From positions 310,001-374,000 of the forward strand of contig SNWL01000009.1 of NCBI GenBank assembly GCA_004362315.1: a stretch of 64,000 bases of DNA, written 5' to 3'. The DNA is from Mycobacterium sp. BK086. GTDB taxonomy: Bacteria > Actinomycetota > Actinomycetes > Mycobacteriales > Mycobacteriaceae. The notes under the pieces are model-generated. The model searched no databases. It saw only the letters and a program-made list of their open reading frames with translations, and was not told where the DNA came from. The position numbers were made by a program, and so were the translations under genes. Positions 16,856 through 27,800 of this stretch are shown here, in pieces (the first letter of the stretch is position 1; every line of letters starts with the position of its first letter).

Positions 16856-18855
16856 CCGCGCCCACCGACCGCCGCACCGCCGCATGGCCGGTGCTCTGGC
16901 TGGTGGCGCTGCTCGCCGGGATCACCGCCGCCGGCATCGGCGCGCTGTCGCTGGCCGACGCGCTCACCGCGACCGGGTTGCCCGACCCCGGCCCCGTCAC
17001 CACCCTGGGCCTGCCGTCCGTACGGGCGGCAGGCGAGATCGCTGCGGTCGTGGCGGTCGGCTCGTTCCTGTTCGCGACGTTCTTCACCCCGCCGCAGGAC
17101 AACGGGGTGCTCGACGCCGACGGTTATCGGGCGCTGCGCATGGGTGTCGCCGCGTCCGGGGTGTGGGCGGTGTGCGCCGTGCTGCTGATCCCGCTGACCG
17201 TCTCCGATGTCTCCGGCCAACCGCTGCGCGACCATCTCAACCCCGTCGAGCTGTGGTCGGTGGCCAGCCTGGTCGACACCGCCGGTGCGTGGCGGTGGAC
17301 GGCGTTCCTGGCGTTGGTCGTCGCGGCCGCGGGCCGGGCAGTGCTGCGCTGGTCGTGGACGCCGTTCCTGCTGGCCGGCTCGCTGATCGCGCTGGTGCCG
17401 CTGGGCCTGACCGGCCATTCGTCGGCGGGCGGGGCACACGACATCGCCACCAACAGCCTGCTGATTCACCTGCTGGCCGGTGCGCTGTGGGCGGGCGGTC
17501 TGCTCGCGCTGCTGGCCCATGCTCTGCGCGGTGGTGAGCATGCCGGCCTGGCGGCGCGACGCTTCTCGGCGGTCGCGTTCTGGTGCTTCACCGCCATGGC
17601 ACTGTCCGGGGTCGTCAACGCCTTCGTCCGGATGCGGGTGTCTGACCTGTTCGCCAGCGAGTACGGCTGGCTGGTGGTGGCCAAGATCGTGGCGCTGTGC
17701 ACACTGGGCTTCATCGGATGGCGTCAACGGCGCGGCCCGGTGGCCGAGTTGCAGGCTGCCCCGCAGGCGCGCGGCCTGCTGATCCGGCTGGCCTTCATCG
17801 AAGCATTGGTGTTCGGCCTGACCTTCGGTATCGCCGTCGGCTTGGGTCGCACCCCGCCGCCCCCGCCGCTGTCGGCCAACCCGAGTCCGGCCGAAGTGGC
17901 GATCGGCTACGACTTCGCCGGCCCGCCGACGGTCGCGCGGATCCTGCTGGACTGGCGGTTCGACCTGGCGTTCGGCACGGCGGCCCTCGTGTTCGCCGGA
18001 ACCTATCTGGCCGGCGTGATCCGGTTGCGTCGTCGCGGCGACGCGTGGCCGATGGGTCGCACGCTCGCCTGGCTGCTGGGCTGCGCGGTGCTGCTGTTCA
18101 CCACATCGTCAGGTCTGGGCCGATACATGCCCGCGATGTTCAGCATGCACATGGCAGCGCACATGCTGCTCTCGATGCTGGTGCCGGTCCTGCTGGTGCT
18201 GGGGGCACCGGTCACTCTGGCGCTGCGAGCGTTGCCGGCGGCGGGCAAGGGCAATCCGCCCGGACCTCGGGAGTGGCTGCTCGACGCCCTGCACAGTAAG
18301 TGGTCGCGGTTCTTCACCCACCCGGTCGTGGCGACGGTCGTGTTCGTCGCCGGGTTCTATGGCCTGTACTTCGGCGGCATCTTCGACGCCGCGGTCAGCA
18401 ATCACGGCGCGCATGTGCTGATGAACCTGCATTTCCTGATGAGCGGCTACCTGTTCTATTGGGTGGTCATCGGCGTCGACCCCACACCGCGGCCGTTGCC
18501 GCCGGTAGCCAAGATCGGCATGGTGTTCGCCTCGCTGCCGCTGCACGCGTTCTTCGGTGTCGTGATGATGGGGATGGACGACGTGCTGGGGGAGGGCTTC
18601 TACCGATCGCTGCACCTGAGCTGGCACACCGACCTGATCGGCGATCAGCATCTGGGCGGCGGAATCGCCTGGGCGGCAGGCGAAATCCCGCTGGTGGTGG
18701 TGATGATCGCGCTGCTGGTCCAGTGGAGCCGCAGCGACCGGCGCACCGCCAAACGGATCGACCGCGCCGCCGATCGCGACGACGACGCCGACCTGGCCGC
18801 CTACAACAGGATGCTGGCCCACCTGGCCCGCCGCGAACGCGACGCCAATCACTGA
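16852..18855 (+). CDS. CopD-CtaG fusion: copper transport / cytochrome c oxidase assembly membrane protein (Rv0102-like)
   Basis: A 667-residue polytopic membrane protein. The first half (to about residue 330) resembles CopD: repeated hydrophobic helices with LTGHSSAGGAHDIATN and a His-containing LLIHLLAGALWAGGL. The second half (about 400-640) resembles caa3-type CtaG, with MFSMHMAAHMLLSMLVPVLL, GAHVLMNLHFLMSGYLFYW and LHLSWHTDLIGDQHLGGG, rich in His and Met that could carry copper across the membrane to the oxidase CuA/CuB sites. A charged cytoplasmic tail follows. M. tuberculosis Rv0102 is of similar size (recalled). Here it is translationally coupled to an EAL protein. Confidence 0.88.
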   Translation: MTAPTDRRTAAWPVLWLVALLAGITAAGIGALSLADALTATGLPDPGPVTTLGLPSVRAAGEIAAVVAVGSFLFATFFTPPQDNGVLDADGYRALRMGVAASGVWAVCAVLLIPLTVSDVSGQPLRDHLNPVELWSVASLVDTAGAWRWTAFLALVVAAAGRAVLRWSWTPFLLAGSLIALVPLGLTGHSSAGGAHDIATNSLLIHLLAGALWAGGLLALLAHALRGGEHAGLAARRFSAVAFWCFTAMALSGVVNAFVRMRVSDLFASEYGWLVVAKIVALCTLGFIGWRQRRGPVAELQAAPQARGLLIRLAFIEALVFGLTFGIAVGLGRTPPPPPLSANPSPAEVAIGYDFAGPPTVARILLDWRFDLAFGTAALVFAGTYLAGVIRLRRRGDAWPMGRTLAWLLGCAVLLFTTSSGLGRYMPAMFSMHMAAHMLLSMLVPVLLVLGAPVTLALRALPAAGKGNPPGPREWLLDALHSKWSRFFTHPVVATVVFVAGFYGLYFGGIFDAAVSNHGAHVLMNLHFLMSGYLFYWVVIGVDPTPRPLPPVAKIGMVFASLPLHAFFGVVMMGMDDVLGEGFYRSLHLSWHTDLIGDQHLGGGIAWAAGEIPLVVVMIALLVQWSRSDRRTAKRIDRAADRDDDADLAAYNRMLAHLARRERDANH

Positions 18856-18869
18856 CGGCGGGGGCAGCC

Positions 18870-18885
18870 TTGATCAATCGATCAA
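18870..18885. promoter_or_regulatory. Operator-like palindrome ahead of the TetR gene
   Basis: TTGATC (18870-18875) and GATCAA (18880-18885) separated by four bases form an inverted repeat 16 bp before the TetR start codon. The same arms and spacing recur at 19883-19898 ahead of the next gene, suggesting autoregulation and shared control. Confidence 0.6.
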
Positions 18886-18901
18886 AATGCTACTGTGCCC
18901 T

Positions 18902-19543
18902 ATGCCCATCGAGGCGCGAAAACGGCGGTCACGCGGCGAAGTTCCGCGGCGGGCGCCCGCGAACACCAACGCCGACGACGGCGGGACCCGACAGCGACTC
19001 GTCGAGGCGACGGCGCAGATCATGCACGACGACGGGTACGCCGCAGCGACGTCACGACGGGTAGCAGCGAAGGCTGGAGTGAAACAGGCGCTGGTCTATT
19101 ACTACTTCCCGACGATGGACGACCTCTTTCTTGCCGTGATGCGTTCCGGCGCCGAGGCCGCGCTGGAACAGCTGCGCCACGTGCTGACCGAGGAAGATCC
19201 GTTGCGCGCACTCTGGCGAATCAACGGTGACACCCGGCAGACGGTCATGAGCACTGAGCTCATGGCGCTTGCCAACCACCGCAAAGCAATTGGCGCCGAG
19301 CTGCGGAACTACGCCGAGCGAGTACGTGACATTGAGACCGCGGCGGTCACGATGTCCTTGCGGTCGTACGGGGTCGATCTCGACGCCTATCCACCCGTCG
19401 TGATCTCGATGCTGGTGGCGCAAATCGCCAGGAGCGTCAGCAACGAGAGCGTGGTCGGGTTGACCCAGGGGCATGACGAACTGCGGCACTTTGTCGAGAC
19501 TCAGTTCGCGATACTGTCCCGCGGCGGGGGTAAGCCAACCTAG
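18902..19543 (+). CDS. TetR/AcrR family transcriptional regulator
   Basis: A 213-residue TetR protein. After a basic disordered N-terminus (EARKRRSRGEVPRRAPANTN) comes the helix-turn-helix region RLVEATAQIMHDDGYAAATS, then RRVAAKAGVKQALVYYYFPT and MDDLFLAVMRSGAEAAL. The C-terminal half is helical ligand-binding sequence. The ATG at 18902 was chosen over an in-frame start at 18887 that would fall inside the upstream palindrome region. The 16-bp palindrome 18870-18885 lies just upstream, and a second copy precedes the propeller-protein gene at 19925, so a two-site regulon is likely (inference). Confidence 0.9.
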   Translation: MPIEARKRRSRGEVPRRAPANTNADDGGTRQRLVEATAQIMHDDGYAAATSRRVAAKAGVKQALVYYYFPTMDDLFLAVMRSGAEAALEQLRHVLTEEDPLRALWRINGDTRQTVMSTELMALANHRKAIGAELRNYAERVRDIETAAVTMSLRSYGVDLDAYPPVVISMLVAQIARSVSNESVVGLTQGHDELRHFVETQFAILSRGGGKPT

Positions 19544-19834
19544 CGCCTTCGCCCTGATTTGATCGGGTGACCGACCCGCGACTCTTCCGTCTTCGGGCCT
19601 GGGTTCGACCAGTTCGTGAGGCCGTCGGCGCGGTGTGAATGCCGAGACCGTCCACTCCGGTTGTCAACCAGCGCGCCGGCGTCGCGGCCGGAGGGTCCAA
19701 CGCGGGGTGTCCTAATCTGCTTCTGTCACAACAATTCCTGTGGCGTAAGTACCTGTGAAGTCGCTGTGAAATCAGCGCAGTCGCGCCTCCCCGCATCGAC
19801 CCACTCGGCCGATGCGGGAATTCTCGCCGATTGC

Positions 19835-19864
19835 TTGACAGCTCCTGATTCGCCCTGTTATGAA
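19835..19864 (+). promoter_or_regulatory. SigA-like promoter for the propeller-protein gene
   Basis: TTGACA at 19835-19840 is followed after 18 bases by TATGAA at 19859-19864 (17 bases to TTATGA). This is a good match to a primary-sigma promoter, placed about 60 bp ahead of the start codon and just upstream of the palindrome at 19883. It is the only clear signal, apart from that palindrome, in the 380-bp gap between the TetR gene and the propeller gene. Confidence 0.55.
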
Positions 19865-19882
19865 GTTCATCACATCTCAAAT

Positions 19883-19898
19883 TTGATCGATCGATCAA
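19883..19898. promoter_or_regulatory. Perfect 16-bp palindrome overlapping the likely transcription start
   Basis: TTGATCGATCGATCAA is a perfect palindrome lying about 20 bp past the -10 of the promoter at 19835-19864 and 26 bp before the start codon of the large secreted protein. A repressor here would block initiation or early elongation. The same arms occur at 18870-18885 upstream of the TetR gene. Confidence 0.62.
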
Positions 19899-19924
19899 CA
19901 CATTCTCATTGCCGGAGGCACGCC

Positions 19925-22408
19925 ATGTCGGATGTCCGTAAGCCCGCCAACCCGCTGTTCGTCTCGGCGGAGCCCGCACGATCTCGGGAGACCGCGCGCA
20001 CCGCCGTCAAGTTCGGCGGGTATGGCGGTATGGCGGTCGCCGTCTGGCTGTTCACGGCTCTGGCGGCGGGGCATGGGGTGGCATCGGCTGACGTCGGCAA
20101 CGCGTCGTCGGGCGCTGGATCGTCGTCGCCTGCCTCATCCGCCGGCTCGGCCTCCGGGGCGGAGTCGGGATCGGCGAGCGCCAAGCGGCGGTCGACTGGT
20201 TCGGCTAAACCTCGTGCGGCGCAGCCTACGACGAACTCGCATGCCGTCTCGACTGGTCGCACCTCGGGTGCAAGCCGCGCTGCCGCCGCAAAGGTGCCCT
20301 CCACACTCCTCGCGGACCTCCCGTCGCCGACAGCGGTCGTCACATCCGGCGCAACGGTGACGGAGGTGAGCCCGCCCGTCGCTTCGTCGACGGTCGTGGG
20401 TAGTGCTCACTCGGCTCTGGTCAGATCGCCGGCGGCCACGGTCACGTCAGCGGTGACGACCACCGCTCAAACACCGGCATCGACCCCGATCGGCTTCCTC
20501 AACCACGTCGTCACGACCCTGCTCAACCCGTTCCTGAACCCGCCGCCCAACACCCCGGGGCCTGTCGTTCCGATGGTGTGGAGCCTGCTGGGGTGGGTGC
20601 GCCGCGATGTGTTCAACCAGGCCCCGACGATCGGTGACCCCACCACCACGGTGCAGACCGGGCAAACCGTCACCGGCAACATCGGCGCCACCGACATCGA
20701 AGGCGACGCGCTGAAATACACGGTCACCCAGGGGCCGAAGTACGGAACCCTGACGATCGACCAGGCGACCGGCAACTATACGTATACGCCTGACGACATC
20801 AATTACGATGCTGCCCAGACTGATTCGTTCACGGTCTCGGTGTCCGACGGGAAGTTCAATCTTCTGACACCGCTGAGCTCGCACAGCGCGCAGGCCACTG
20901 AGGGCCTGACCGTCCTCAATCCCACTGTGCAGCGGGCGATCCTGAACTTGCCTGCGGGTGTGACAAAGCCCGTCAATCCGCGGTACTCGGAGGATGGGCA
21001 GTCCATCTACTTCGCGGGCACCCCGGCCGCGGGAGGCCGCCAGGAGATCTATCAGATCAACATCGACGGCTCGAACGCCAAGTGCCTCACCTGCGGACTG
21101 GCGCCAAGTGTGACCGCGAACCTGGGCAAACCGGTTCCGTTCACCGACGGGTCCGGACGGGTGATCGTGCTCGTCGACAGCGGCGCCCAGTCGGGGCCGA
21201 CGTATTCCGTTCTGCAACAGGATGTCAACGGAACGCAGCTGGTTCCCATCACCACACCGGCGGGAGCGCCGGGCGTCATCTCGATCAATGCGCAGCGTGA
21301 GATGCGAATCTCCCCGGACGGACAGCACGTTTTGTTCAGCCGGATCATGCTCAACGGTGCGACCGGCGTCTTGCAGATCGTTCCGGTCGTGGGCGACCTG
21401 ACCTACAACGACTCCACCAATGAATACGACGTCACCAATGCGCGTGTCGTGTATCCCACCGGGGAGGGCAAGCAGTGGACACCGGACGGCAAGGGCGTGG
21501 TCATTCTCGGCGGGTCTTACGAGCAGGGCAACGCCGATGACATCGAAATCGACTTGGCCACAGGCACTGTCACCCGGGTGACGGCGAGTCTCGACTATGA
21601 CGAGGACATGGATTACTCGCCCAACGAGCAGTGGATCGCGATCGGAAGCACGCGCGGATACGGCGCACTGACTCCGATGACGAGGATCGTGCGCGAAAGT
21701 CTGTTGCCCGTCTATGTGGCCGCGCCGGTGTACGGGTATTACGCGACGCCGGTCAATGTGTCGAACCAGGAGTGGGCGGTCGCAGTCGGCGATGAACTCA
21801 ACCGCGAGAACGGGATTCCGCTGTTCGAGACCGGTGATGGCTGGGCCGCGCGAAGCATGCCGAGTTGGAACCCCACCGGCGACGCGGTCACCTTCTGGGA
21901 GTCGAGCGTGTCTGACCCGACCCAGTCGAGGTTGGTCATCGCGAACCTGAAGTACACCACCAGCGTTGGACCGGTGGCGGCGGACCGGACCACCCCGGAT
22001 TCGTCGGCGTGGGCTCCAGATCTGACCACCTACCATCCGACCACCACACCGCTGCCGCCGGTTGGGACCTACAGCGGAGCGAAGGGGGGAACCGCGGTGG
22101 TCACCGAAGCGCCCGACCCCAACAACGCGGCGCTGACGATCCGGACGGTCACGTATACCGACTACGTCAATGAGGACGGGATGATCCTGAACGGCACCGA
22201 GTCAGCCGACTATCTGCCGAACCAGTCGAACGTCCACTATCTGGCCGACGTCACGGTGACCGGCACTCACACCGGCTACCTGCACGCCGACGCCACGATC
22301 AACGCCTTCCAACAGACGCTGACCGGCTACATCACGTCCAACGTCGACGGTGACATCGAAAGCCTGCCGGATCCGACCAAGGCGACAGAGGCTCAGCAGA
22401 ACGCCTAG
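19925..22408 (+). CDS. Large secreted protein: Ig/cadherin-like domain plus TolB-type beta-propeller
   Basis: An 827-residue exported protein. Residues about 36-58 are a hydrophobic signal or anchor (MAVAVWLFTALAAGHGVASA), followed by an Ala/Ser/Thr-rich linker to about 220. Residues about 228-330 form an Ig/cadherin-like module with NIGATDIEGDALKYTVTQGP and the YGTLTIDxxTGNYTYTPD signature of VCBS-like repeats. From about 340 there are PD40/TolB-like propeller blades (RYSEDGQSIYFAGTPAAGGR, RISPDGQHVLFSR, YSPNEQWIAIGS). These folds bind ligands or partners rather than catalyse. GGAGG precedes ATG 19925. Expression is probably controlled by the palindrome at 19883. Mycobacteria carry related propeller proteins of unknown role. 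Confidence 0.85.
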   Translation: MSDVRKPANPLFVSAEPARSRETARTAVKFGGYGGMAVAVWLFTALAAGHGVASADVGNASSGAGSSSPASSAGSASGAESGSASAKRRSTGSAKPRAAQPTTNSHAVSTGRTSGASRAAAAKVPSTLLADLPSPTAVVTSGATVTEVSPPVASSTVVGSAHSALVRSPAATVTSAVTTTAQTPASTPIGFLNHVVTTLLNPFLNPPPNTPGPVVPMVWSLLGWVRRDVFNQAPTIGDPTTTVQTGQTVTGNIGATDIEGDALKYTVTQGPKYGTLTIDQATGNYTYTPDDINYDAAQTDSFTVSVSDGKFNLLTPLSSHSAQATEGLTVLNPTVQRAILNLPAGVTKPVNPRYSEDGQSIYFAGTPAAGGRQEIYQINIDGSNAKCLTCGLAPSVTANLGKPVPFTDGSGRVIVLVDSGAQSGPTYSVLQQDVNGTQLVPITTPAGAPGVISINAQREMRISPDGQHVLFSRIMLNGATGVLQIVPVVGDLTYNDSTNEYDVTNARVVYPTGEGKQWTPDGKGVVILGGSYEQGNADDIEIDLATGTVTRVTASLDYDEDMDYSPNEQWIAIGSTRGYGALTPMTRIVRESLLPVYVAAPVYGYYATPVNVSNQEWAVAVGDELNRENGIPLFETGDGWAARSMPSWNPTGDAVTFWESSVSDPTQSRLVIANLKYTTSVGPVAADRTTPDSSAWAPDLTTYHPTTTPLPPVGTYSGAKGGTAVVTEAPDPNNAALTIRTVTYTDYVNEDGMILNGTESADYLPNQSNVHYLADVTVTGTHTGYLHADATINAFQQTLTGYITSNVDGDIESLPDPTKATEAQQNA

Positions 22409-22438
22409 CTTCCGTCCCCAGTCCGGCGTCCATCCACA

Positions 22439-22473
22439 GCTCACGTCGCCGTTGGCGCAACGGCGACGTGAGC
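22439..22473. terminator. 15-bp perfect stem hairpin between propeller gene and ssb
   Basis: Bases 22439-22453 are exactly complementary to 22459-22473 around a 5-base loop. It lies 30 bp after the propeller-gene stop and 60 bp before ssb. There is no T tract, as is common for actinobacterial stem terminators. Confidence 0.65.
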
Positions 22474-22533
22474 CGTCGGGGTCTGAGCGCTCACTGGAGG
22501 CGCACATCGCATCCAGTCGAAAGGACCCCTGCC

Positions 22534-22986
22534 ATGTTCGAGACCCATCTGACCGTCGTCGGCCGCGTCGTCACCGACCCGCGCCGTCGCGTCGTCGGCG
22601 ACCAGGAGCTGATCAGCTTCCGGGTGGCCAGCAATTCCCGCCGCCGCACCGGCGAGGGCACCTGGGAGCCCGGCAATTCGCTGTACATCACCGTCAACTG
22701 CTGGGGCAAGCTCGTCACCGGCGTCGGCGCCGGCCTCTACAAAGGCGCGCCGGTCATCGTCGTCGGCGATGTCTTCACCAGCGAGTACGACGACAAAGAA
22801 GGGGTGCGGCGCTCGTCGTTGGAGATGCGGGCCACGGCCGTGGGCCCGGACCTGTCCCGCGCGATCATCCGCTACGAGCAGCCCCAGCCCAGGGCCGCCG
22901 AACCCGCAGCTGAGGAGCCGGCGGCCGGGGAACCCCTGGACCCCGAGGACGCCGACGAGACGACGGGTCTGCCACTCTCGGCGTGA
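22534..22986 (+). CDS. ssb: Single-stranded DNA-binding protein paralogue (Rv2478c-like)
   Basis: A 150-residue OB-fold protein: FETHLTVVGRVVTDPRRRVV at the start, then SFRVASNSRRR, SLYITVNCWGKLV and GAPVIVVGDVFTSEYDDKEG. These match SSB residues that stack on single-stranded DNA. The C-terminus is Ala/Glu-rich and ends TTGLPLSA, without the DDDIPF-type tip through which housekeeping SSB recruits partners. It is therefore the second mycobacterial SSB, not the replication one. ATG 22534 is preceded by an AAAGGA site. It lies directly upstream of ettA, the same neighbour as in M. tuberculosis. Confidence 0.9.
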   Translation: MFETHLTVVGRVVTDPRRRVVGDQELISFRVASNSRRRTGEGTWEPGNSLYITVNCWGKLVTGVGAGLYKGAPVIVVGDVFTSEYDDKEGVRRSSLEMRATAVGPDLSRAIIRYEQPQPRAAEPAAEEPAAGEPLDPEDADETTGLPLSA

Positions 22987-23099
22987 GGCGGCCCCGCGGC
23001 CGCGTTGGCCTGGCCAGCGCGGCCGCAAGGCCTCCGCCGTGCGCGCCTAGGATGGTCGGCGAGCAATTCCCGAACCAGACGGAAGGCAATACCGCGGCA

Positions 23100-24773
<1,674 letters not shown>

Positions 24774-24824
24774 TGTGGCGCTGCGGACCAGCGTCGGTTC
24801 GCATGCTGATCAGGAGCGGCAGGT

Positions 24825-27800
24825 ATGACGGTTGACCCCAGAACTACCGAGTCGATGGGCGAGGCCTACCTCGCCACCTATCGCGGTCCACACGGAGGGG
24901 CGCCCGACGCGGACGCCACCGACACCGGGCCATTGGTCACGGCGGCTGCCGACCGGGTGATTCCGCCGGGCCTGATCGCCGCACAGGAACAGCTGGCGCA
25001 CAGCCGGGTGGTCGGCGAGACCCTCGTCGCGATCTACCCCGGCGACGACCCCGGCGGGTTCGGGCCTGCGCTGCAGATCGTCACCGACCAGGCCACCATG
25101 CTGCTGGACTCGGTCACGGTCCTGTTGCACCGGCTCGGGGTCGCCTACGTCGCGTTGATGAACCCGGTGTTCCGGGTTCGCCGAAGCGCGGGCGGCGAGC
25201 TGCTCGAGGTGCGGCCGCTGGCCGACGCGGATTCCGAGGGCTTCGAGGAGTCCTGGATTCACGTGCAGCTCTCGCCGTCGGTCAACCGCAAGGCACTGGC
25301 CGAGGCGGAGCGGATGCTGCCGATGGTGGTGGCCGACGCGCGGCAGGTGGCCCTGGATTCGGTGGCGCTCAGTGCCGCCCTGCACGACCTGGCCCGCGAG
25401 ATCGACCACGACACGGGAACCCGGTTCGCGGGTCCCGACCGCGAGCAGGTCGCCGACCTGCTGCGCTGGCTGTCGGTGGGCAACTTCGTGCTGCTGGGCT
25501 GCCAGGACTGCACCGTTGGCAACGGGGTGGCCACCGTCGTGGAGCCCAGCCGGCTCGGGGTGGCCCGGCTGCGCACCGAGGTGCTGCCGGAGCTCACCAA
25601 ACCGGGCGATCTGCTGGTGCTCGCCCAGGCCACCATGCCCAGCTTCCTGCGGTATGGGGCGTACCCGTACATTGTGGTGATCCGCGAGCACACGCCTTCT
25701 GGGGATGTGGAGCACCGGTTCGTGGGGCTGTTCACGGCCACCGCGATGAGCGCCAATGTGCTTGACATCCCGCTGATCTCGCGGCGGGTGCGCGATGTCC
25801 TGGAGCTGTCGCAGAACGACCCCAGTCACCCCGGTCAGCTGATGCTCGACATCGTCCAGACCATTCCGCGCTCCGAGCTGTTCGCGCTGACCGGTGCCCA
25901 GCTGCTCGAGATGGCCGGCACCGTCGTCGATCTCGGTTCGCGCCGCCGCGCGCTACTGTTCCTGCGCGCCGCCCAGCTCGGCCACTTCGTGTCCTGCCTG
26001 GTCTACCTGCCCCGCGACCGGTACACCACCGAGGTGCGGCTGCATATGCAAGACATCCTGGTGCGCGAGTTCGGTGGCGCAAGTATCGACTACACCGCGC
26101 GCGTCAGTGAATCACCCTGGGCGGTCGTGCATTTCACTGTCCGGCTGCCGGACGGGTCGACGCGCCAGTCGATCGACGACAGCGAGGCCAACCGCACCCG
26201 CGTCCAAGGACTTCTGACCGAGGCGCTACGCACCTGGGGCGACCGGCTGCTGGGGTCCGCGCGAGAGGGCAAGATCGACCTGGCGGTCGCCGAGCATTAC
26301 GCCGACGCATTGCCCGAGGAGTTCAAGAAGGTCGTCACCTCCACCGAGGCGATCACCGACATCGGCATCATCGAAGCGCTGCAACCGGATTCGGTCAAGC
26401 TGCAGTTCGAAGAGGGCGACGAACCCAACGAAGCCTTCCTCACCTGGTACCTGGGTGGGTCGACGGCGTCGCTGAGTCACCTGCTGCCGATGCTGCAGTG
26501 CATGGGCGTGCTGGTGCTCGAGGAGCGCCCGTTCACCGTTGTGCGCCCCGACGGGCTCACGGTCTGGATCTACCAATTCAAGATCCGGCCGGACACGTCG
26601 ATGCCCGAGTCCACCACCCCCGAAGAGTTGGACGCCAACGGGCAGCGGTTCGCCGACGCGGTGACCGCCATCTGGCAGGGGCGCGCCGAGATCGACCGAT
26701 TCAACGAGCTGGTCCTGCGGGCCGGCTTGACCTGGCAGCAGGTCGCGGTGCTGCGGGCGTATGCAAAGTACTTGCGGCAGGCCGCTTTCCCGTACAGCCA
26801 GTCGCATATCGAATCGGTGCTCAACGGAAACCCGAGGACCGCGCGTTCTCTGGTGGCGCTGTTCGAGGCGATGTTCGATCCGGACTCGGCGGCCAAGGGC
26901 CTGGACGCGCTGGCAGCTGCGGATGCCGTCGCCACCGACATCGATGCGCTGGTCAGCCTGGACACCGACCGGGTGCTGCGCGCGTTCGCGTCGATGATCC
27001 AGGCCACGCTACGCACCAACTACTTCGTCACCAGCCCGGACTCGGCGCACGCCCAGAACGTGTTGTCGCTCAAGCTGAATCCGCAACTCATCGACGAGTT
27101 GCCACTACCGAGGCCGAAATTCGAGATTTTCGTCTACTCACCACGCGTCGAGGGTGTGCATCTGCGATTCGGTCACGTCGCCCGCGGCGGGCTGCGCTGG
27201 TCGGACCGCCGGGAGGACTTCCGTACCGAGATCCTCGGCCTGGTCAAGGCGCAGGCCGTCAAGAACGCCGTCATCGTGCCCGTCGGCGCCAAGGGCGGCT
27301 TCGTCGTCAAGAAGCCGCCGGCCCCGCTCGGAGACGACGCCGCCGACCGGGATGCGTTCCGCCACGAGGGAATTGCGTGCTACCGGCTGTTCATCGCGGG
27401 CCTGCTCGATGTCACCGACAACGTCGACCGGGCCACCGGCGACGTCATCACCCCGCCTGGTGTGATTCGACGCGACGGTGACGACGCCTACCTCGTCGTC
27501 GCGGCGGACAAGGGCACCGCCACCTTCTCCGACATCGCCAACGACGTCGCCAACTCCTACGGCTTCTGGCTGGGTGACGCGTTCGCCTCCGGCGGCTCGG
27601 TGGGCTACGACCATAAGGCCATGGGCATCACCGCCAAGGGCGCCTGGGAGTCCGTCAAACGGCACTTCCGGGAAATGGGGGTGGACACCCAGAGTGAGGA
27701 CTTCACCGTGGCCGGCGTCGGCGACATGAGCGGTGACGTGTTCGGCAACGGAATGCTGCTCTCGCACCACATCCGGCTGATCGCGGCCTTCGACCACCGG

